From Magnetococcales bacterium (GTDB lineage: Bacteria > Pseudomonadota > Magnetococcia > Magnetococcales > UBA8363), in NCBI GenBank assembly GCA_015228975.1, contig JADGCN010000016.1, positions 1 to 43,519 on the forward strand: DNA of 43,519 nt. The letters are read 5' to 3'. Numbering within the stretch: position 1 is the stretch's first letter; every line of letters begins with the position of its first letter. A model generated the notes under the pieces. The model did not search any database and was not told the DNA's origin. It worked only from the letters and a program-made list of their open reading frames with translations. The position numbers and the translations under genes were made by a program. Shown here piece after piece: positions 34,201-43,133 of the stretch.

Positions 34201-34680
34201 CAGGGCGGACGCCTGTTGGTGTCGGGTCCCAACGTCATGAAAGGATATGTTCGCGCTGAAAAACCCGGTATTCTGGAACCACCTCAGGATGGTTGGTACG
34301 ATACCGGGGACATAGTCGATGTCGATCCCCAGGGCTATGTAACCATCCTGGGCAGGGCAAAGCGTTTTGCCAAACTGGCGGGGGAAATGGTGTCTTTGAC
34401 CGCCGTTGAAGTCCATGCGGCAACACTTTGGCCGGGTCATGGTCATGGCGTGGTGGCTGTGGCCGATGCCAGGAAAGGAGAACAATTGGTATTGATCAGC
34501 GATTTCCAGCAGGCCAACAGGAACGACTGGCTGGGGGATGCTCGCAAAAAGGGTATCCCAGAATTGATGATACCAAAGAAAATCATTATCGTAGACAAAT
34601 TGCCGGTTTTGGGGACGGGAAAAACCGACTATGCCAGCCTCAAAACACTGGCAACGCCTCCGAATCATTCTCAATCGTAG
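31258..34680 (+). CDS. aas: LplT-Aas type fusion: MFS lysophospholipid transporter, acyltransferase and acyl-ACP synthetase
   Basis: A 1140-aa three-domain membrane protein for re-acylation of lysophospholipids. Residues 1 to about 425 are an MFS transporter like LplT (flips lysophospholipid inward). Residues about 430-640 are a PlsC-type acyltransferase with NHVSFLD (H-x4-D, near 460) and FPEGRIT (near 530). Residues about 650-1135 are an AMP-binding acyl-ACP synthetase with FTSGSEGTPKG (near 800), GYGATETSP and YDTGD. E. coli splits these roles into lplT and aas; the fused form occurs in many Proteobacteria. ATG 31258 lies after GGTAGGG. It stands alone, 58 bp after the toxin gene. Confidence 0.93.
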   Translation: MINNNMALLQSRRLGPLFVTQFLGALNDNVFKNALVMLITYRIADQAHLDGRILVSLAGGLFILPFFLFSAVAGQLADKSEKSSLIQKIKLAEIAIMGLAILGFYLNNLWFLLTVLFLLGAQATFFGPVKYAILPDHLAKEELIAGNAFVEAGTFLAILLGTIASGLVVLREHGVEIIMVSILVFAVAGWLTSRLIPLASVACPTQIIEPNLFKSTWSILRQSAERREVFLAILGISWFWLTGATYLTQFPTFAKDVIGGNEEVVVVFLTIFSVGIGLGSLLCNRLLAGEVSAQYVPLGALAMALFSIDLVLASERVVTGHLIGVLPFLSHLPNWRILLDLLGLAMAAGVYIVPLYAIMQTLSSENNRSQIIAGNNIMNALFMVVSALGTVFLLSLGFSIPGIFMVMALANIAVALYICKLLPDALIKTLLSRLFGLLYRVELHGWQHWESVHERAVIVVNHVSFLDAALLATYLPGKATFAINTTMAKKRWIRPFLSLVDAFPLDPTNPFAIKSLTKQVKEGKRCVIFPEGRITVTGALMKIYEGPGLIADRADALLVPIRIDGAQFTPFSRLRGKVRLRWFPKITLTMLAPRRLQVDDAIKGRERRQLLGQELYDLLSEMIFATSPWERTIDQALLHARRIQGGDFPILEDVERRPVTYDRLITTSRVLGRLVQKYAAKGECVGVLLPNSVAGVSVFFALQSAGLVPAMLNFSSGLDNMRSACTAAKVAVVLTSRRFVTLARLTEVVQALAQSVEVRFLEDEAARLTRWDKLAGWLAGRWDVQCGERRQADSQEAAVVLFTSGSEGTPKGVVLSHRNLLANCQQLTARIDYNPTDIVFNALPIFHSFGLTAGLLLPVVSGIKTFVYPSPLHYRIIPEMVYDSNATILFGTDTFLKGYARVSNPYDYYSVRYVFAGAEKVKEDTRRQWMDRFGLRILEGYGATETSPALAINTAMHCRPGTVGRLLPGILHRLEPVPGIDQGGRLLVSGPNVMKGYVRAEKPGILEPPQDGWYDTGDIVDVDPQGYVTILGRAKRFAKLAGEMVSLTAVEVHAATLWPGHGHGVVAVADARKGEQLVLISDFQQANRNDWLGDARKKGIPELMIPKKIIIVDKLPVLGTGKTDYASLKTLATPPNHSQS

Positions 34681-35112
34681 TTCGTTCAGGGACGCAGGGG
34701 CGCAGGGATTGCGAGGAATGTAAAGGAATCGCTACAGGAATTATCATGAATCGGTGACAGATCCTCCATTAAGAAAGTTCTTCATTCCAAGCAATAATTT
34801 TGTTACCCTGGGCTTCACTTGATGGTTGGCCTGATGCGGGGAGAAACGGCCCGATACAAGCGAATTGGTAATAGAGAGGGGGAAAGAGGGGGAAAATGCG
34901 GGTCACATTTTCCCGCAAGGCGCCGGCGGACGGCAGCGAGACCTTCAGAGGGGGGGGGGAGAGCCTCGCACACCATCCACCGACAGATGTTATGGTATCA
35001 TGGGAAATTATGAACTCGCAAGCCATGAAATGTGCCTTGTGCTTTTTTTTGTTGCAGCTCACTTTTTATGCATTTTATTATTGATAATCGATTCTTGAAG
35101 AAAATTTTCGGT
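34681..35112. other. Intergenic region with hairpin and ten-G tract
   Basis: No convincing gene in about 430 bp. GGGAAAATG (34890-34898) pairs with CATTTTCCC (34906-34914), but no T-run follows on either side that would make a clear terminator. A homopolymer of ten G lies at 34950-34959. Short reading frames across the region have no homologues I recognise and poor starts. Confidence 0.5.
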
Positions 35113-35119
35113 TTATTGG

Positions 35120-35628
35120 TTAAGTTCCAAGCAGCGGCACGAATTCACTGGGTGGGGGAAAGATTTTGGATGGAACGGCCAATAGATAATCACGGAATTG
35201 GGCGTCCGACTCATTGACGTGAGCCAAAAACCAAACGCGAATAAAACTTTAACCAGCCGGAAAGAGGGGTGTCCGTGACGGCGGCAATGGTAAATGAAGC
35301 CGTCCAGACGAACCAGGAGGAGATCGTGTTCTTCCTGATGTTCCTTAAGCAGGGGATAGCCTTTTTGGCGCATCAAGTTCTCTTCGATTTCGCAATGTTG
35401 CGCCAGAGAGTCTCGTATTCTCATAAAGAGATCGATGGTATGCACCCTGACTTCCTGGTTGCTCGGCTCCCACCTTCTTTTCTTTAAAAGATCTGCCAAA
35501 TGGATGAGGAGGGAGAGGATATCATGGTGATGGCCATCCAAGGTGGGATCGCCAACGTTTCGGATGGCGTTATAGCTGACCCGATAGGGAGACCCCAAAG
35601 TACTTTTATCGATAAACATTTTTGACAT
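35120..35628 (-). pseudogene. Hemerythrin-like protein with an apparent frameshift near the 3' end
   Basis: The first about 125 residues match hemerythrin: His34 in the DGHHHDIL segment, His78 and Glu82 (HCEIEE), His97 and His101 (KEHQEEHD), all iron ligands. In that frame the C-terminal H-x4-D motif is missing and the last about 45 residues look random, ending at 35113. In the other frame the same DNA reads FLAHVNESDAQFRDYL, with the missing His and Asp, and stops at 35120-35122. So one base seems gained or lost near 35230-35252, around short A/T runs. This is either a true lesion or a sequencing error. ATG 35628 has GGAG 8 nt upstream. The protein would bind O2 through a di-iron site. Confidence 0.75.
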
Positions 35629-35905
35629 TATCCTGTCTCCGATCCTTTGTCCGTTCTGATGTATCCCTACCAAAGATTATAATAGTTCCTCTGGAATTTA
35701 CAGACAAATCGACAGGTTGTATACAATCGTCCGTTCATAATATAGCCTACCTGTATACCTTTGATGCGTTCGCCTATCCGAACCTGTGGAAGCCACGGAT
35801 AAAATACCGCAAATTCATCAAACTATCATGCTAACAGGTCGGTAATCTAATTGCAACTTTTTTGCAACCGTTTGTCACCTAGAGCGACAGCGCTGCAACG
35901 ATACC

Positions 35906-36176
35906 GTGCGCGGCCATAAATGACGGTTTCGGAATATCACGCAGGCCTTGATCATCGTTTCGTCCGAGCCAACTCGTTCTGGATTCCCGCTTTCGCGGGA
36001 ATGACGAAAAAAACGCTGATATTACAGTTGTTTGTCATTCCCGCGAAAGCGGGAATCCAGACGGAACCGAAGCATCTTCGATGCGCTTTGGCCGAAACGA
36101 TGATCAAGGCCATCACGAAGCACCATTCCATCTTGCTTGGCACCACGTTGGAAAAGCGTCATTTATGGCCGCGCAC
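35906..36176. repeat. Outer palindromic element hosting a MITE
   Basis: GTGCGCGGCCATAAATGACG (35906-35925) recurs as a perfect inverted copy at 36157-36176. The 168-bp MITE at 35944-36111 lies inside. Without the MITE and one copy of its target duplication the host element would be about 95 bp. No second copy of the outer arms is in the window. Confidence 0.75.
35944..36111. mobile_element. MITE copy 1 (168 bp, 19-bp terminal inverted repeats)
   Basis: Terminal inverted repeats GGCCTTGATCATCGTTTCG (35944-35962) and its inverse (36093-36111). The centre has two inverted copies of the TCATTCCCGCGAAAGCGGG unit. It is flanked by ATCACGCA (35936-35943) and ATCACGAA (36112-36119), an 8-bp target duplication with one mismatch. 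There is no transposase frame, so it must be moved in trans. A second copy is at 43134-43302. Confidence 0.88.
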
Positions 36177-36237
36177 AGTATAATCTCGTGGATCAACCGA
36201 CCTTATCCATCCAAGTCATGTGATCAACAATGACCAA

Positions 36238-37878
36238 TCACCCTTTCAATTGTTTATAGTAGTTGATCAAACCATTGGTGGAGGCATCATGACTGGCAAT
36301 GGTTTCCTTGGAAACCAATTCTGGCAAAATTTGTTTGGCCAACTGTTTGCCCAACTCCACACCCCACTGGTCGTAGGAGTTGATTCCCCACACCATGCCC
36401 TGAACATGGATGGTGTGTTCATACAGGGCGATGATCATCCCCAAGGTATGGGGATCAAACTGTTTGACCAGGATGGAGTTGGTCGGACGATTGCCAGGAA
36501 ATACCTTATGCCGACTTAAAAATTCCAGCTCGTCACCGGCAACACCCTGTTTTTGCAGTTCCGCACGCGCCTCATCCAACGTTTTCCCACGCATCAATGC
36601 CTCGGTTTGGGCAAAGAAATTGGACAACAGGATGGGATGATGGTCACCAATGGGATTGTGGGTCAAAACCGAAGCCAAAAAGTCGGCAGGGACCACACGG
36701 GTACTCTGATGCATCAATTGGTAAAACGAATGCTGGCCATTGGTCCCCGGCTCGCCAAACAGGATCGGACCACTGGCCACCTGCAACGCCTCACCATCGC
36801 GGGCGACACACTTGCCGTTGGACTCCATGTCGGCTTGCTGCAAAAATGCTGGCAGACGATGGAGATATTGATCGTAAGGTAGGACGGCAAAACTTTCAGC
36901 ACCCAAAAAATTATGGTTCCAGATACCCAACATGGCCTTGAGTACGGGCATGTTTTTTTCCAAAGGAGCGGTACGGAAATGCTGGTCCATGGCGTAGGCG
37001 CCCGCATGCAGGGCCATGAAATTGTCAAAACCGACTGCCAATGCGATGGAGAGTCCAATCGCCGACCACAAGCTGTAGCGCCCCCCAACCCAATCCCAAA
37101 ATCCGAACATGTTCTCGGTATTGATGCCAAACTTGGCCACCTCTTGGGCGTTGGTGGAGAGAGCCACGAAATGTTTGGCTACCGCCGCTTCACCAAAACG
37201 ATCCACGATCCAGGAGCGCGCCGACAAAGCGTTGGTAATGGTTTCCTGGGTGGTAAATGTTTTCGAGGCAATGATGAAGAGGGTGGTCTCGGGGTTGAGA
37301 CGCCGCAGTGTTTCGGCAACATGGGTGCCATCGACATTGGAAATGAAGTGGACCTGAATGCTTTTATGGGCATAGGGCCTCAGGGCTTCGCACACCATCA
37401 CCGGCCCCAGATCGGAACCGCCGATGCCAATGTTGACGACATCGGTCATTGCCTTGCCGGTATGTCCCTTGAATACCCCCCGATGCACATCATGGCAAAA
37501 TTGTTTCATGTGATCGAGGACGGCCCGCACCTCGGGCATGACATCCTTGCCAGCCACCTGGAAAGGTTCATCCGACTGGCGACGCAGGGCAACGTGGCCC
37601 ACGGCACGTTTTTCGGTGTTATTGATGATGTCCCCGGTGAACATCCGTTCCCGCCACCCCTCAACGTCACATGCCCGAGCCAAATCCATGAGCAATTTCA
37701 TGGTTTCGCTGGTGACACAATTTTTTGAATAGTCGAATAGCATCTCCTCCAGGCGCAAGGAAAAAGTTTGGAACCGCCCGGGATCCTTGGCAAAAAGTTC
37801 ACGCATGGTCATCCGGGCATTCTGATCCCGGTGGGTTTCAAGAGCTTTCCATTGAGGATAACGGTTAACCAAAGCCAT
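36238..37878 (-). CDS. pgi: Glucose-6-phosphate isomerase
   Basis: Interconverts glucose-6-phosphate and fructose-6-phosphate in glycolysis and gluconeogenesis. The 546 aa match the long bacterial type (E. coli 549). Visible motifs: [23 protein letters not shown], the signature in [35 protein letters not shown] with the catalytic His, and [15 protein letters not shown] with the catalytic Lys. ATG 37878 is chosen because GGAAGGG lies 9 nt upstream and conservation starts there; the frame is open 89 codons further upstream, but that part is not conserved. It is divergent from the hemerythrin gene at 38099. Confidence 0.96.
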   Translation of the reverse strand: MALVNRYPQWKALETHRDQNARMTMRELFAKDPGRFQTFSLRLEEMLFDYSKNCVTSETMKLLMDLARACDVEGWRERMFTGDIINNTEKRAVGHVALRRQSDEPFQVAGKDVMPEVRAVLDHMKQFCHDVHRGVFKGHTGKAMTDVVNIGIGGSDLGPVMVCEALRPYAHKSIQVHFISNVDGTHVAETLRRLNPETTLFIIASKTFTTQETITNALSARSWIVDRFGEAAVAKHFVALSTNAQEVAKFGINTENMFGFWDWVGGRYSLWSAIGLSIALAVGFDNFMALHAGAYAMDQHFRTAPLEKNMPVLKAMLGIWNHNFLGAESFAVLPYDQYLHRLPAFLQQADMESNGKCVARDGEALQVASGPILFGEPGTNGQHSFYQLMHQSTRVVPADFLASVLTHNPIGDHHPILLSNFFAQTEALMRGKTLDEARAELQKQGVAGDELEFLSRHKVFPGNRPTNSILVKQFDPHTLGMIIALYEHTIHVQGMVWGINSYDQWGVELGKQLAKQILPELVSKETIASHDASTNGLINYYKQLKG

Positions 37879-38018
37879 TGCTTCGAGCCCTTCCTGTCGC
37901 AAAAAGTGGTGGAACCGGCACATTGCCCAAACAATTACGCGCCCAAGGTTACCACAAGCGGGCAAATCCAGACCAGTCCTGGCAAAAATGAAAAAATGCC
38001 AAATAAAGATCGAGTAAT

Positions 38019-38046
38019 TTGCATTTTCGTCACAGTGTGGTAAAAT
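38019..38046 (+). promoter_or_regulatory. Candidate sigma70 promoter of the hemerythrin-rhodanese pair
   Basis: TTGCAT (38019-38024), a 16-bp spacer and TAAAAT (38041-38046), about 53 bp before ATG 38099. The region is AT-rich relative to its flanks. Confidence 0.5.
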
Positions 38047-38098
38047 ATCTACATGCAGTGAAGGGGTGGAGTGTGAAGGCTTTATCGAGGAGAAGGAG

Positions 38099-38515
38099 AT
38101 GGGCAACCTTTCGGTATCCGATGTGGGTGTCGAACAATTCAACAAGGATCACCAGCGACTGCTCTTTTACGTGCAGGAATTCACCCGTCTGTGTTCCCGC
38201 TTTCGACTGCGCACCCCGTTCCCCGATGAATGGGATCAGGTGGATGCTATTTTCAGTCGTCTGGAAAAATACACCAGCAGCCATTTCAAGGAGGAAGAAT
38301 TGGCCCTGGCCAAAATCGATTATCCCACCCTGGCCAAACATTTGGAACAACATCAACTCCTGGTCAACATGCTGGCGGAGTTGAAGATCAAGGTAAAAAA
38401 CCGGGAGTTTCAAGCAATCGGTGCGGTCAAAATGTTTTTGATGGAGTGGATCACCAACCACATCAACCATGTGGATACCCAGTACAAACCGTTCATGACT
38501 TCAAAACCCTCTTGA
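38099..38515 (+). CDS. Bacteriohemerythrin-like O2-binding protein
   Basis: A 138-aa single-domain hemerythrin. All seven di-iron ligands can be placed: His18, His62, Glu66, His81, His85, His121 and Asp126 (NHINHVD). Such proteins bind O2 reversibly and serve O2 storage, delivery or sensing in microaerophiles. ATG 38099 is preferred because GAGGAG lies 6 nt upstream and the protein then has the usual length; an ATG 11 codons upstream is weaker. It is followed by a rhodanese gene 69 bp downstream. It is distantly related to the frameshifted hemerythrin at 35120-35628. Confidence 0.9.
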   Translation: MGNLSVSDVGVEQFNKDHQRLLFYVQEFTRLCSRFRLRTPFPDEWDQVDAIFSRLEKYTSSHFKEEELALAKIDYPTLAKHLEQHQLLVNMLAELKIKVKNREFQAIGAVKMFLMEWITNHINHVDTQYKPFMTSKPS

Positions 38516-38584
38516 AATGCCGTCCCAAATGTCGCGTTGCATCGGCCCATTCGTCCACCCCCAAACACAACCGTAGACAGGCTT

Positions 38585-39022
38585 ATGGATATCCCTCACG
38601 GACAGGAAGTGGAAAAAATCATCGAAAGAGCGGTTTTCAATGAGATGATCTCGGTAGAGCAGTTGCATACGGTCGTTACCAGCAACCCGTCTAATGTCAT
38701 GCTCCTGGACATACGATGCGCCTCCGAACAACGCGAGGGCATCATCCCGGGTTCCTACCTTTTCCCCAACGATCATAACTTGGCCAACAGGAAGGACACT
38801 TCCATTTTTCGCCAATGTTTTCAACGTCTCTTCCATCCGGAAAAGTTCAATCCCGACTTGCGCTATATTTTAATCTGTCGTTCGGGACCCAGGACGGAAA
38901 TTGCCCTGCAAGCCTTTCTGGAACATGGATTCGCCGCTTGTGAATTGATTGGTGGCGTACTGGAATGGATGCGTCAGGGTTTCGCCCTGGCACCAGCCGA
39001 CGAATCCATGGTGATTTCGTGA
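38585..39022 (+). CDS. Rhodanese-domain protein
   Basis: A 145-aa single rhodanese (sulfurtransferase) domain. The active-site loop is CRSGPR in ILICRSGPRTEIA, with Cys as the persulfide carrier, preceded by LLDIRCASEQREGIIPGS and followed by LIGGVLEWMRQG. Substrate specificity is unknown. The start is uncertain: ATG 38585 has only a weak AGG upstream, and a TTG 16 codons earlier would also be in frame. It probably shares a transcript with the hemerythrin gene. Confidence 0.82.
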   Translation: MDIPHGQEVEKIIERAVFNEMISVEQLHTVVTSNPSNVMLLDIRCASEQREGIIPGSYLFPNDHNLANRKDTSIFRQCFQRLFHPEKFNPDLRYILICRSGPRTEIALQAFLEHGFAACELIGGVLEWMRQGFALAPADESMVIS

Positions 39023-39060
39023 AACGGGTCTAACAGGAATCCACGCCTCCGACCCGTTTC
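39021..39060. terminator. Inverted repeat between convergent genes
   Basis: GAAACGGGTC (39021-39030) and GACCCGTTTC (39051-39060) form a perfect 10-bp stem with a 20-nt loop, spanning the stops of the rhodanese gene (+) and the EamA gene (-). A short run of T/A at one end could allow weak termination in both directions. Confidence 0.5.
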
Positions 39061-39938
39061 CGCCGCAAGCACCCGCCCCATTGGAAGATGCTCAAACCAA
39101 GCAAAACCAGGAAAGCACCCGCCAAAAACACGGGTTGCACCTGTTCTCCGTTCAACACCACTCCCAACCACACGCCAAACAGGGGGGCCAGCAGGTTGGG
39201 AAGTGCCGCTACCGAGGCATCAACCCGGCTCAACAGATAATACATCGAGACAAAACCGATCACTGTGGAAAACGAGGCCAGATAGAGAATGGCCCCCAAG
39301 GTTCTGGGCGCAATGGTGGTGGGTAATATCCCTTGCGTTCCGTACCAACTGATGAAAAAACAGGGGGTCATGACCATGAGAGAGCCGGTGGTGATGGCCA
39401 GGGGGTGGATCTGATGGCCGATTTTTTTCATGGTAACCGTTGTCAGCGAAAAAATGACAACGGCGACAACCATGATCCCCACGCCCAAGCCGTTGTTGGC
39501 GAAATCGACCCGGATCCCCTGAAAAAATACCAGCCCCAATCCGGCCAAACCCAACAGCGAACCGCACACACGATTCCAACCGAATGGTTCCGCCAACAAT
39601 CGCCTGGCGATAAAACCGTTGAACATGGGACTCAAGCCAAAGAGTACCGAAGACCAGCCCGATGGAATCAGTTGCAGGCCCCAATAGCTGCATGTAATCC
39701 CACAAAAAAAACCCAACCCGCCGACAAGGTAGGCCCGCAGGGCCTGATCGTGTCTCAACATGGGAATGCGCAGGATCCAGATCAATGCCAGACAGATCAT
39801 CAATCCCAGGGTCATGCGAACCGAGACGGTGAAAAACAATCCCAAACCATGCTCACTCCACTGAATGGCAAGGGGGGTGGTGCCGGAAACAAACACCGCC
39901 AGCAAAAATGCCAATACAACACGCATGCTTGCAATCAT
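39030..39938 (-). CDS. EamA-family (DMT) transporter
   Basis: A 302-aa inner-membrane protein with about ten helices in two EamA repeats (residues about 5-140 and 150-290). Typical motifs: YWGLQLIPSGWSSVLFGLSPMF in the first half and SMYYLLSRVDASVAALPNLLAPLFGV in the second. Family members export amino acids or other metabolites; the substrate cannot be told. The ATG overlaps the stop of the transglutaminase gene (ATGA), so the two are co-translated. The C-terminus is basic and cytoplasmic. Confidence 0.87.
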   Translation of the reverse strand: MIASMRVVLAFLLAVFVSGTTPLAIQWSEHGLGLFFTVSVRMTLGLMICLALIWILRIPMLRHDQALRAYLVGGLGFFCGITCSYWGLQLIPSGWSSVLFGLSPMFNGFIARRLLAEPFGWNRVCGSLLGLAGLGLVFFQGIRVDFANNGLGVGIMVVAVVIFSLTTVTMKKIGHQIHPLAITTGSLMVMTPCFFISWYGTQGILPTTIAPRTLGAILYLASFSTVIGFVSMYYLLSRVDASVAALPNLLAPLFGVWLGVVLNGEQVQPVFLAGAFLVLLGLSIFQWGGCLRRKRVGGVDSC

Positions 39939-41920
39939 CCCTGGTTACCCGGGTTAAACCCCAGGATTTTACTCTTCAAGTGGGCCCGTTTATCGGAGGC
40001 CAGTGGGTGTTCATAACGCCACTGGGAACAGATTTTGGCAATCAAGACGATATCCCGGGCATCTTTCGGCAACAATGTCGCCGCACGTTCGCCATAGCGC
40101 AACGGTCCCTCCCAAGGGTGCCGTGGCACACCCGCCTTGGCAAGCTTGCGGCAAAAGCGCCCGTATAAGTGCTGAAAGGGATCCCGCTGTACTCGGAAAG
40201 CCGGCATTATCCGGGCAAACAACGCCCAAAAAAAGGGAAATAGCGCAATTGCCAACACCAGGGTTACTATCAACTCCCACGATTCGGGGTGTGTCCAACC
40301 CAATGCCGACCAGAACTTGTGTTGCTTGCTGCTATCAAAACCGATCACCAGACGGTTCCAATCATACTCCACCCAATCCCATAACTGTCTCAACGGTCGC
40401 CACAACAGGCCGGAGTGATCCGAAACAGGGAAGGCATCCGGTTCCCGGGCGGCAACGGCTTCCATCCCCTGTTCCACCCTAACGGGTGCCACGACAGCCG
40501 TGGGATCCACCCGAACCCAACCATGCCCCGGCAGCCAAACCTCGACCCAGGCATGGGCATCGGCATCCCTGACAGTCACATGATTTCCTAAAGGATTGAA
40601 GGTCCCCCCCTGATAGCCTGTGACAACGCGGGCCATGACCCCCGCCGCCCGCATTAAAAATGTAAAGGCCCCGGCGAAATGTTCACAAAACCCCTGTCGG
40701 GTAACAAACAAAAAACCATCGATGGCATCCTTCCCCAAGGATGGGGGCATCAAGGTGTAGGTAAAAGGTTCGATGGCGAAATAATCAAGCCCCAATTGCA
40801 CGATCTCCCAGGGCTGGGCATCCCGGGATCGCCAGTCGGCTGCGAGCTGCCGCGCTCGGGGATTGCCCGTCGCTGGCAAGGCAAGGGCCAGTCGTTGTTC
40901 GTGTTCCAGGGGCGTTCCGAAATCCTGGGTCGCGGCATGCGATACCACCGTGTATCGCCGTACCGACGAAACCGGCTTGGCCACCACGATTTGGCGATCC
41001 CGGTTGAGCCGCGCCCCATCGGGAGCTTGATCGGGATAGTCGAGGGCGAACAGAAGGGGCAGAGAACCCGGTTCCTGCGTAATCTCTTGCACCCACCGCT
41101 TGCTGCGTACGGCAAAGGGTGCCGGCGAACCCGGTAAAGGGACATCCAGGGCACGCCAGGTTTCCCCTGTCAAACGCCACAGTACCGGACCCCGCCAATA
41201 CATTTCCGCCGGTTTGGGGGGCAGTGTTTGAAAAGTGGCCCGGAGTACCACCCGATCCGAAGGAATCAAACGACTGATGGAACCAGGGGTCATGGATAGC
41301 CCCAGGCCGGTAGTGGCGGTCTCCGATTGACTGGGAATGCTCCACAAAGGGTGGCTGAAGCGGGGAATCAATAAAAACACCACAATCGCCAATGGCAACG
41401 ATTGACCGATCACGATACCGGCCTCAAGCCAATACTTTTTCCAGGATCCTTCTGGTCGAAAAGAGATCATCAATACCGCGACCAACCAGGGGGTTACAGC
41501 GACGGCATAGAGGGTATACAGCAAAGATTGGGCGTAAAAAAACTGGGCCGCGAGCAGGAAAAAACAGAGGAGGACAACGACATGAACATCACGGGTTCGG
41601 CGCATTTCCAATACTTTGAGTATCGCCAGCACCACGAGAAAGGCGGTGGCTGGTTCGCTGGAAAACGTTGCGCCCGAATTTTTGATGATGACAACCAAAC
41701 TCACGATCATCAGGATGATTTTGACCCACATCTTGGGAAACCAAGGCCGCCGCCGCAGTAACAGAGACCACAATCCGTACATCATTACGACCATACACCC
41801 GGCGGACAATACGACCGGAATGTGGAACAGATGGGGCAACAGGGTCACCAGGATCCCCATCCAGCTCCAGGCCAGTATCCGGTGATGAAGTTGCGTCGAA
41901 GAGTCCATTGGAACCATCAT
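39935..41920 (-). CDS. TgpA-type membrane transglutaminase-like protein (DUF3488-transglutaminase-DUF4129)
   Basis: A 661-aa protein. About six N-terminal helices (residues 15-200) are followed by a periplasmic region, a transglutaminase core (about 370-480) with the Cys in RQGFCEHFAGAF, RVVTGYQGG, the His in DADAHAWVEVW and the Asp in RVDPTA, then a membrane helix (about 555-580) and a cytoplasmic DUF4129-like end. In Pseudomonas the relative TgpA is essential and modifies the envelope. It overlaps the DUF58 gene upstream by 4 bp and the EamA gene downstream. Confidence 0.9.
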   Translation of the reverse strand: MMVPMDSSTQLHHRILAWSWMGILVTLLPHLFHIPVVLSAGCMVVMMYGLWSLLLRRRPWFPKMWVKIILMIVSLVVIIKNSGATFSSEPATAFLVVLAILKVLEMRRTRDVHVVVLLCFFLLAAQFFYAQSLLYTLYAVAVTPWLVAVLMISFRPEGSWKKYWLEAGIVIGQSLPLAIVVFLLIPRFSHPLWSIPSQSETATTGLGLSMTPGSISRLIPSDRVVLRATFQTLPPKPAEMYWRGPVLWRLTGETWRALDVPLPGSPAPFAVRSKRWVQEITQEPGSLPLLFALDYPDQAPDGARLNRDRQIVVAKPVSSVRRYTVVSHAATQDFGTPLEHEQRLALALPATGNPRARQLAADWRSRDAQPWEIVQLGLDYFAIEPFTYTLMPPSLGKDAIDGFLFVTRQGFCEHFAGAFTFLMRAAGVMARVVTGYQGGTFNPLGNHVTVRDADAHAWVEVWLPGHGWVRVDPTAVVAPVRVEQGMEAVAAREPDAFPVSDHSGLLWRPLRQLWDWVEYDWNRLVIGFDSSKQHKFWSALGWTHPESWELIVTLVLAIALFPFFWALFARIMPAFRVQRDPFQHLYGRFCRKLAKAGVPRHPWEGPLRYGERAATLLPKDARDIVLIAKICSQWRYEHPLASDKRAHLKSKILGFNPGNQG

Positions 41921-42924
41921 GATCCGGGAAACAATGCCAAAGCCTCCAGGCAGCGCCTGGCATGGTCAAGGCCATGACCTGGGATGATGGTCACCCCGGG
42001 TATTTCCAACCCATAAGGGGTTTGTCCCGCCTCGGCATCCAACACCCAGCGGCACAGGCGTGACAAGACTGCTTCTCTTTCCGATAATCCGGCATCCTCC
42101 CATCGGAGCCAGTTTTTTTCTGGAATACTGCCGCCAAAGCGTTTGACAACCAAAGACGATTGCTGCACCGATGCCTTCCAATGGACGCTTTTTGGAGAAT
42201 CCCCGGGCTGCCAGGGGGTCAGACCGGTAAAATCATCACCCTGAGTTCCCGGTCCCTGTTCCCCGTATCGGGAATGCCCTTCCCGGGATTGGGGGTACAC
42301 CGCACGCGCTTCCGGTCTGGGATAGACAAGGATCGGCTGGGCCAGTTTGGCATGGGTCCAGACCCTCATCAAACCCAGGGGATAATGGGAAACCAAGGTC
42401 AATCGTCCCGGTTGCAGCAAACCACGCCTGGACGTTGGAATGGGCACGGAAATCAAGCCATGGGCACCAGCCGCGAGATCGACGGGGGTTGAAGATACCC
42501 TGACCAACGGCACCTTGAGGGACAAACCATAGCGGGGACGCCGCCCACTCTCCCGGATCCACAAACCTATGTGTGCCGGATCCCCTGCAAATACCGGGGT
42601 CACAGGCGCTGCTCTCACTTGCAGCCCAAGCAGATTGCGATGGGTATGAATCAAGGAGACCCACAGCAAGGAACCCAGCAGGCAACCCATGAGGATGGCG
42701 GGATTGATGGCAAAATTTAAAAAACCGATGATCATGATGACCGAAGTCACCGCAAAACCCAAGCCGCTTAGTTCGGGAAAAATGTACAGGTTGCCCAAGG
42801 TCAGGTGAACAGGTTCATCGCTATCGAGAGTACGGATTGCCTTGGAGAGCCGCCAGCGATGCAGAAGAGAAATCATGATGGGGGGATCGTGCCAGGTGTT
42901 CAAAGTTGTAATAGTGGTTCCCAT
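41917..42924 (-). CDS. DUF58 domain protein
   Basis: A 335-aa protein with two N-terminal membrane helices (about residues 50-95) and a DUF58 domain with the typical RGLLQPGRLTLVSHYPLGLMRVW and PWQPGDSPKSVHWKASVQ signatures. DUF58 proteins are usually encoded with a MoxR ATPase and a TgpA-like transglutaminase; here the MoxR gene would be expected upstream but is not in the window. The start is uncertain: ATG 42924 has little Shine-Dalgarno, and ATG 42876 (319 aa) is also possible and begins closer to the conserved part. Confidence 0.85.
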   Translation of the reverse strand: MGTTITTLNTWHDPPIMISLLHRWRLSKAIRTLDSDEPVHLTLGNLYIFPELSGLGFAVTSVIMIIGFLNFAINPAILMGCLLGSLLWVSLIHTHRNLLGLQVRAAPVTPVFAGDPAHIGLWIRESGRRPRYGLSLKVPLVRVSSTPVDLAAGAHGLISVPIPTSRRGLLQPGRLTLVSHYPLGLMRVWTHAKLAQPILVYPRPEARAVYPQSREGHSRYGEQGPGTQGDDFTGLTPWQPGDSPKSVHWKASVQQSSLVVKRFGGSIPEKNWLRWEDAGLSEREAVLSRLCRWVLDAEAGQTPYGLEIPGVTIIPGHGLDHARRCLEALALFPGS

Positions 42925-42967
42925 TCACCATGGAGGTCACAATGCAATAATGTCATCCAGTGACTAA

Positions 42968-42994
42968 ACAACCACCGGCTAAAGCCGGTGGTTT
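42968..42994. repeat. Strong hairpin like an IS200/IS605 end
   Basis: AACCACCGGC-TAAA-GCCGGTGGTT, a perfect 10-bp stem with a TAAA loop. Sub-terminal hairpins of this look are found at ends of IS200/IS605 elements and derived PATEs. No transposase gene is present, so this is at most a remnant. Confidence 0.55.
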
Positions 42995-43133
42995 GAACCT
43001 TCCGCATGGATAATCAACGAAGGCAAAATTGTCACTCCATCATTCAATAAGTTTCTGATTCTCAAGAATAAAGATTTTTGGTTAATTGATCTGAAATCTC
43101 GCCGAATTTGCGATGCTTCTATCTGAAGGATTC

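Larger units (their letters stand above)
35629..36237. other. Gene-free region holding nested palindromic elements
   Basis: About 600 bp between the frameshifted hemerythrin gene and pgi (which read in the same direction). Apart from the nested repeats at 35906-36176 I see no gene. The rest is AT-rich and without convincing promoter boxes. Confidence 0.6.

Noticed and set aside
36112-36176. tRNA or small RNA gene in the palindromic region
   Set aside because: No cloverleaf, anticodon arm or T-loop sequence could be found; the pairing is explained by the nested inverted repeats.
37879-38145. N-terminal extension of glucose-6-phosphate isomerase by 89 codons
   Set aside because: The extension is not conserved, overlaps the divergent hemerythrin start, and the internal ATG 37878 has a good RBS.
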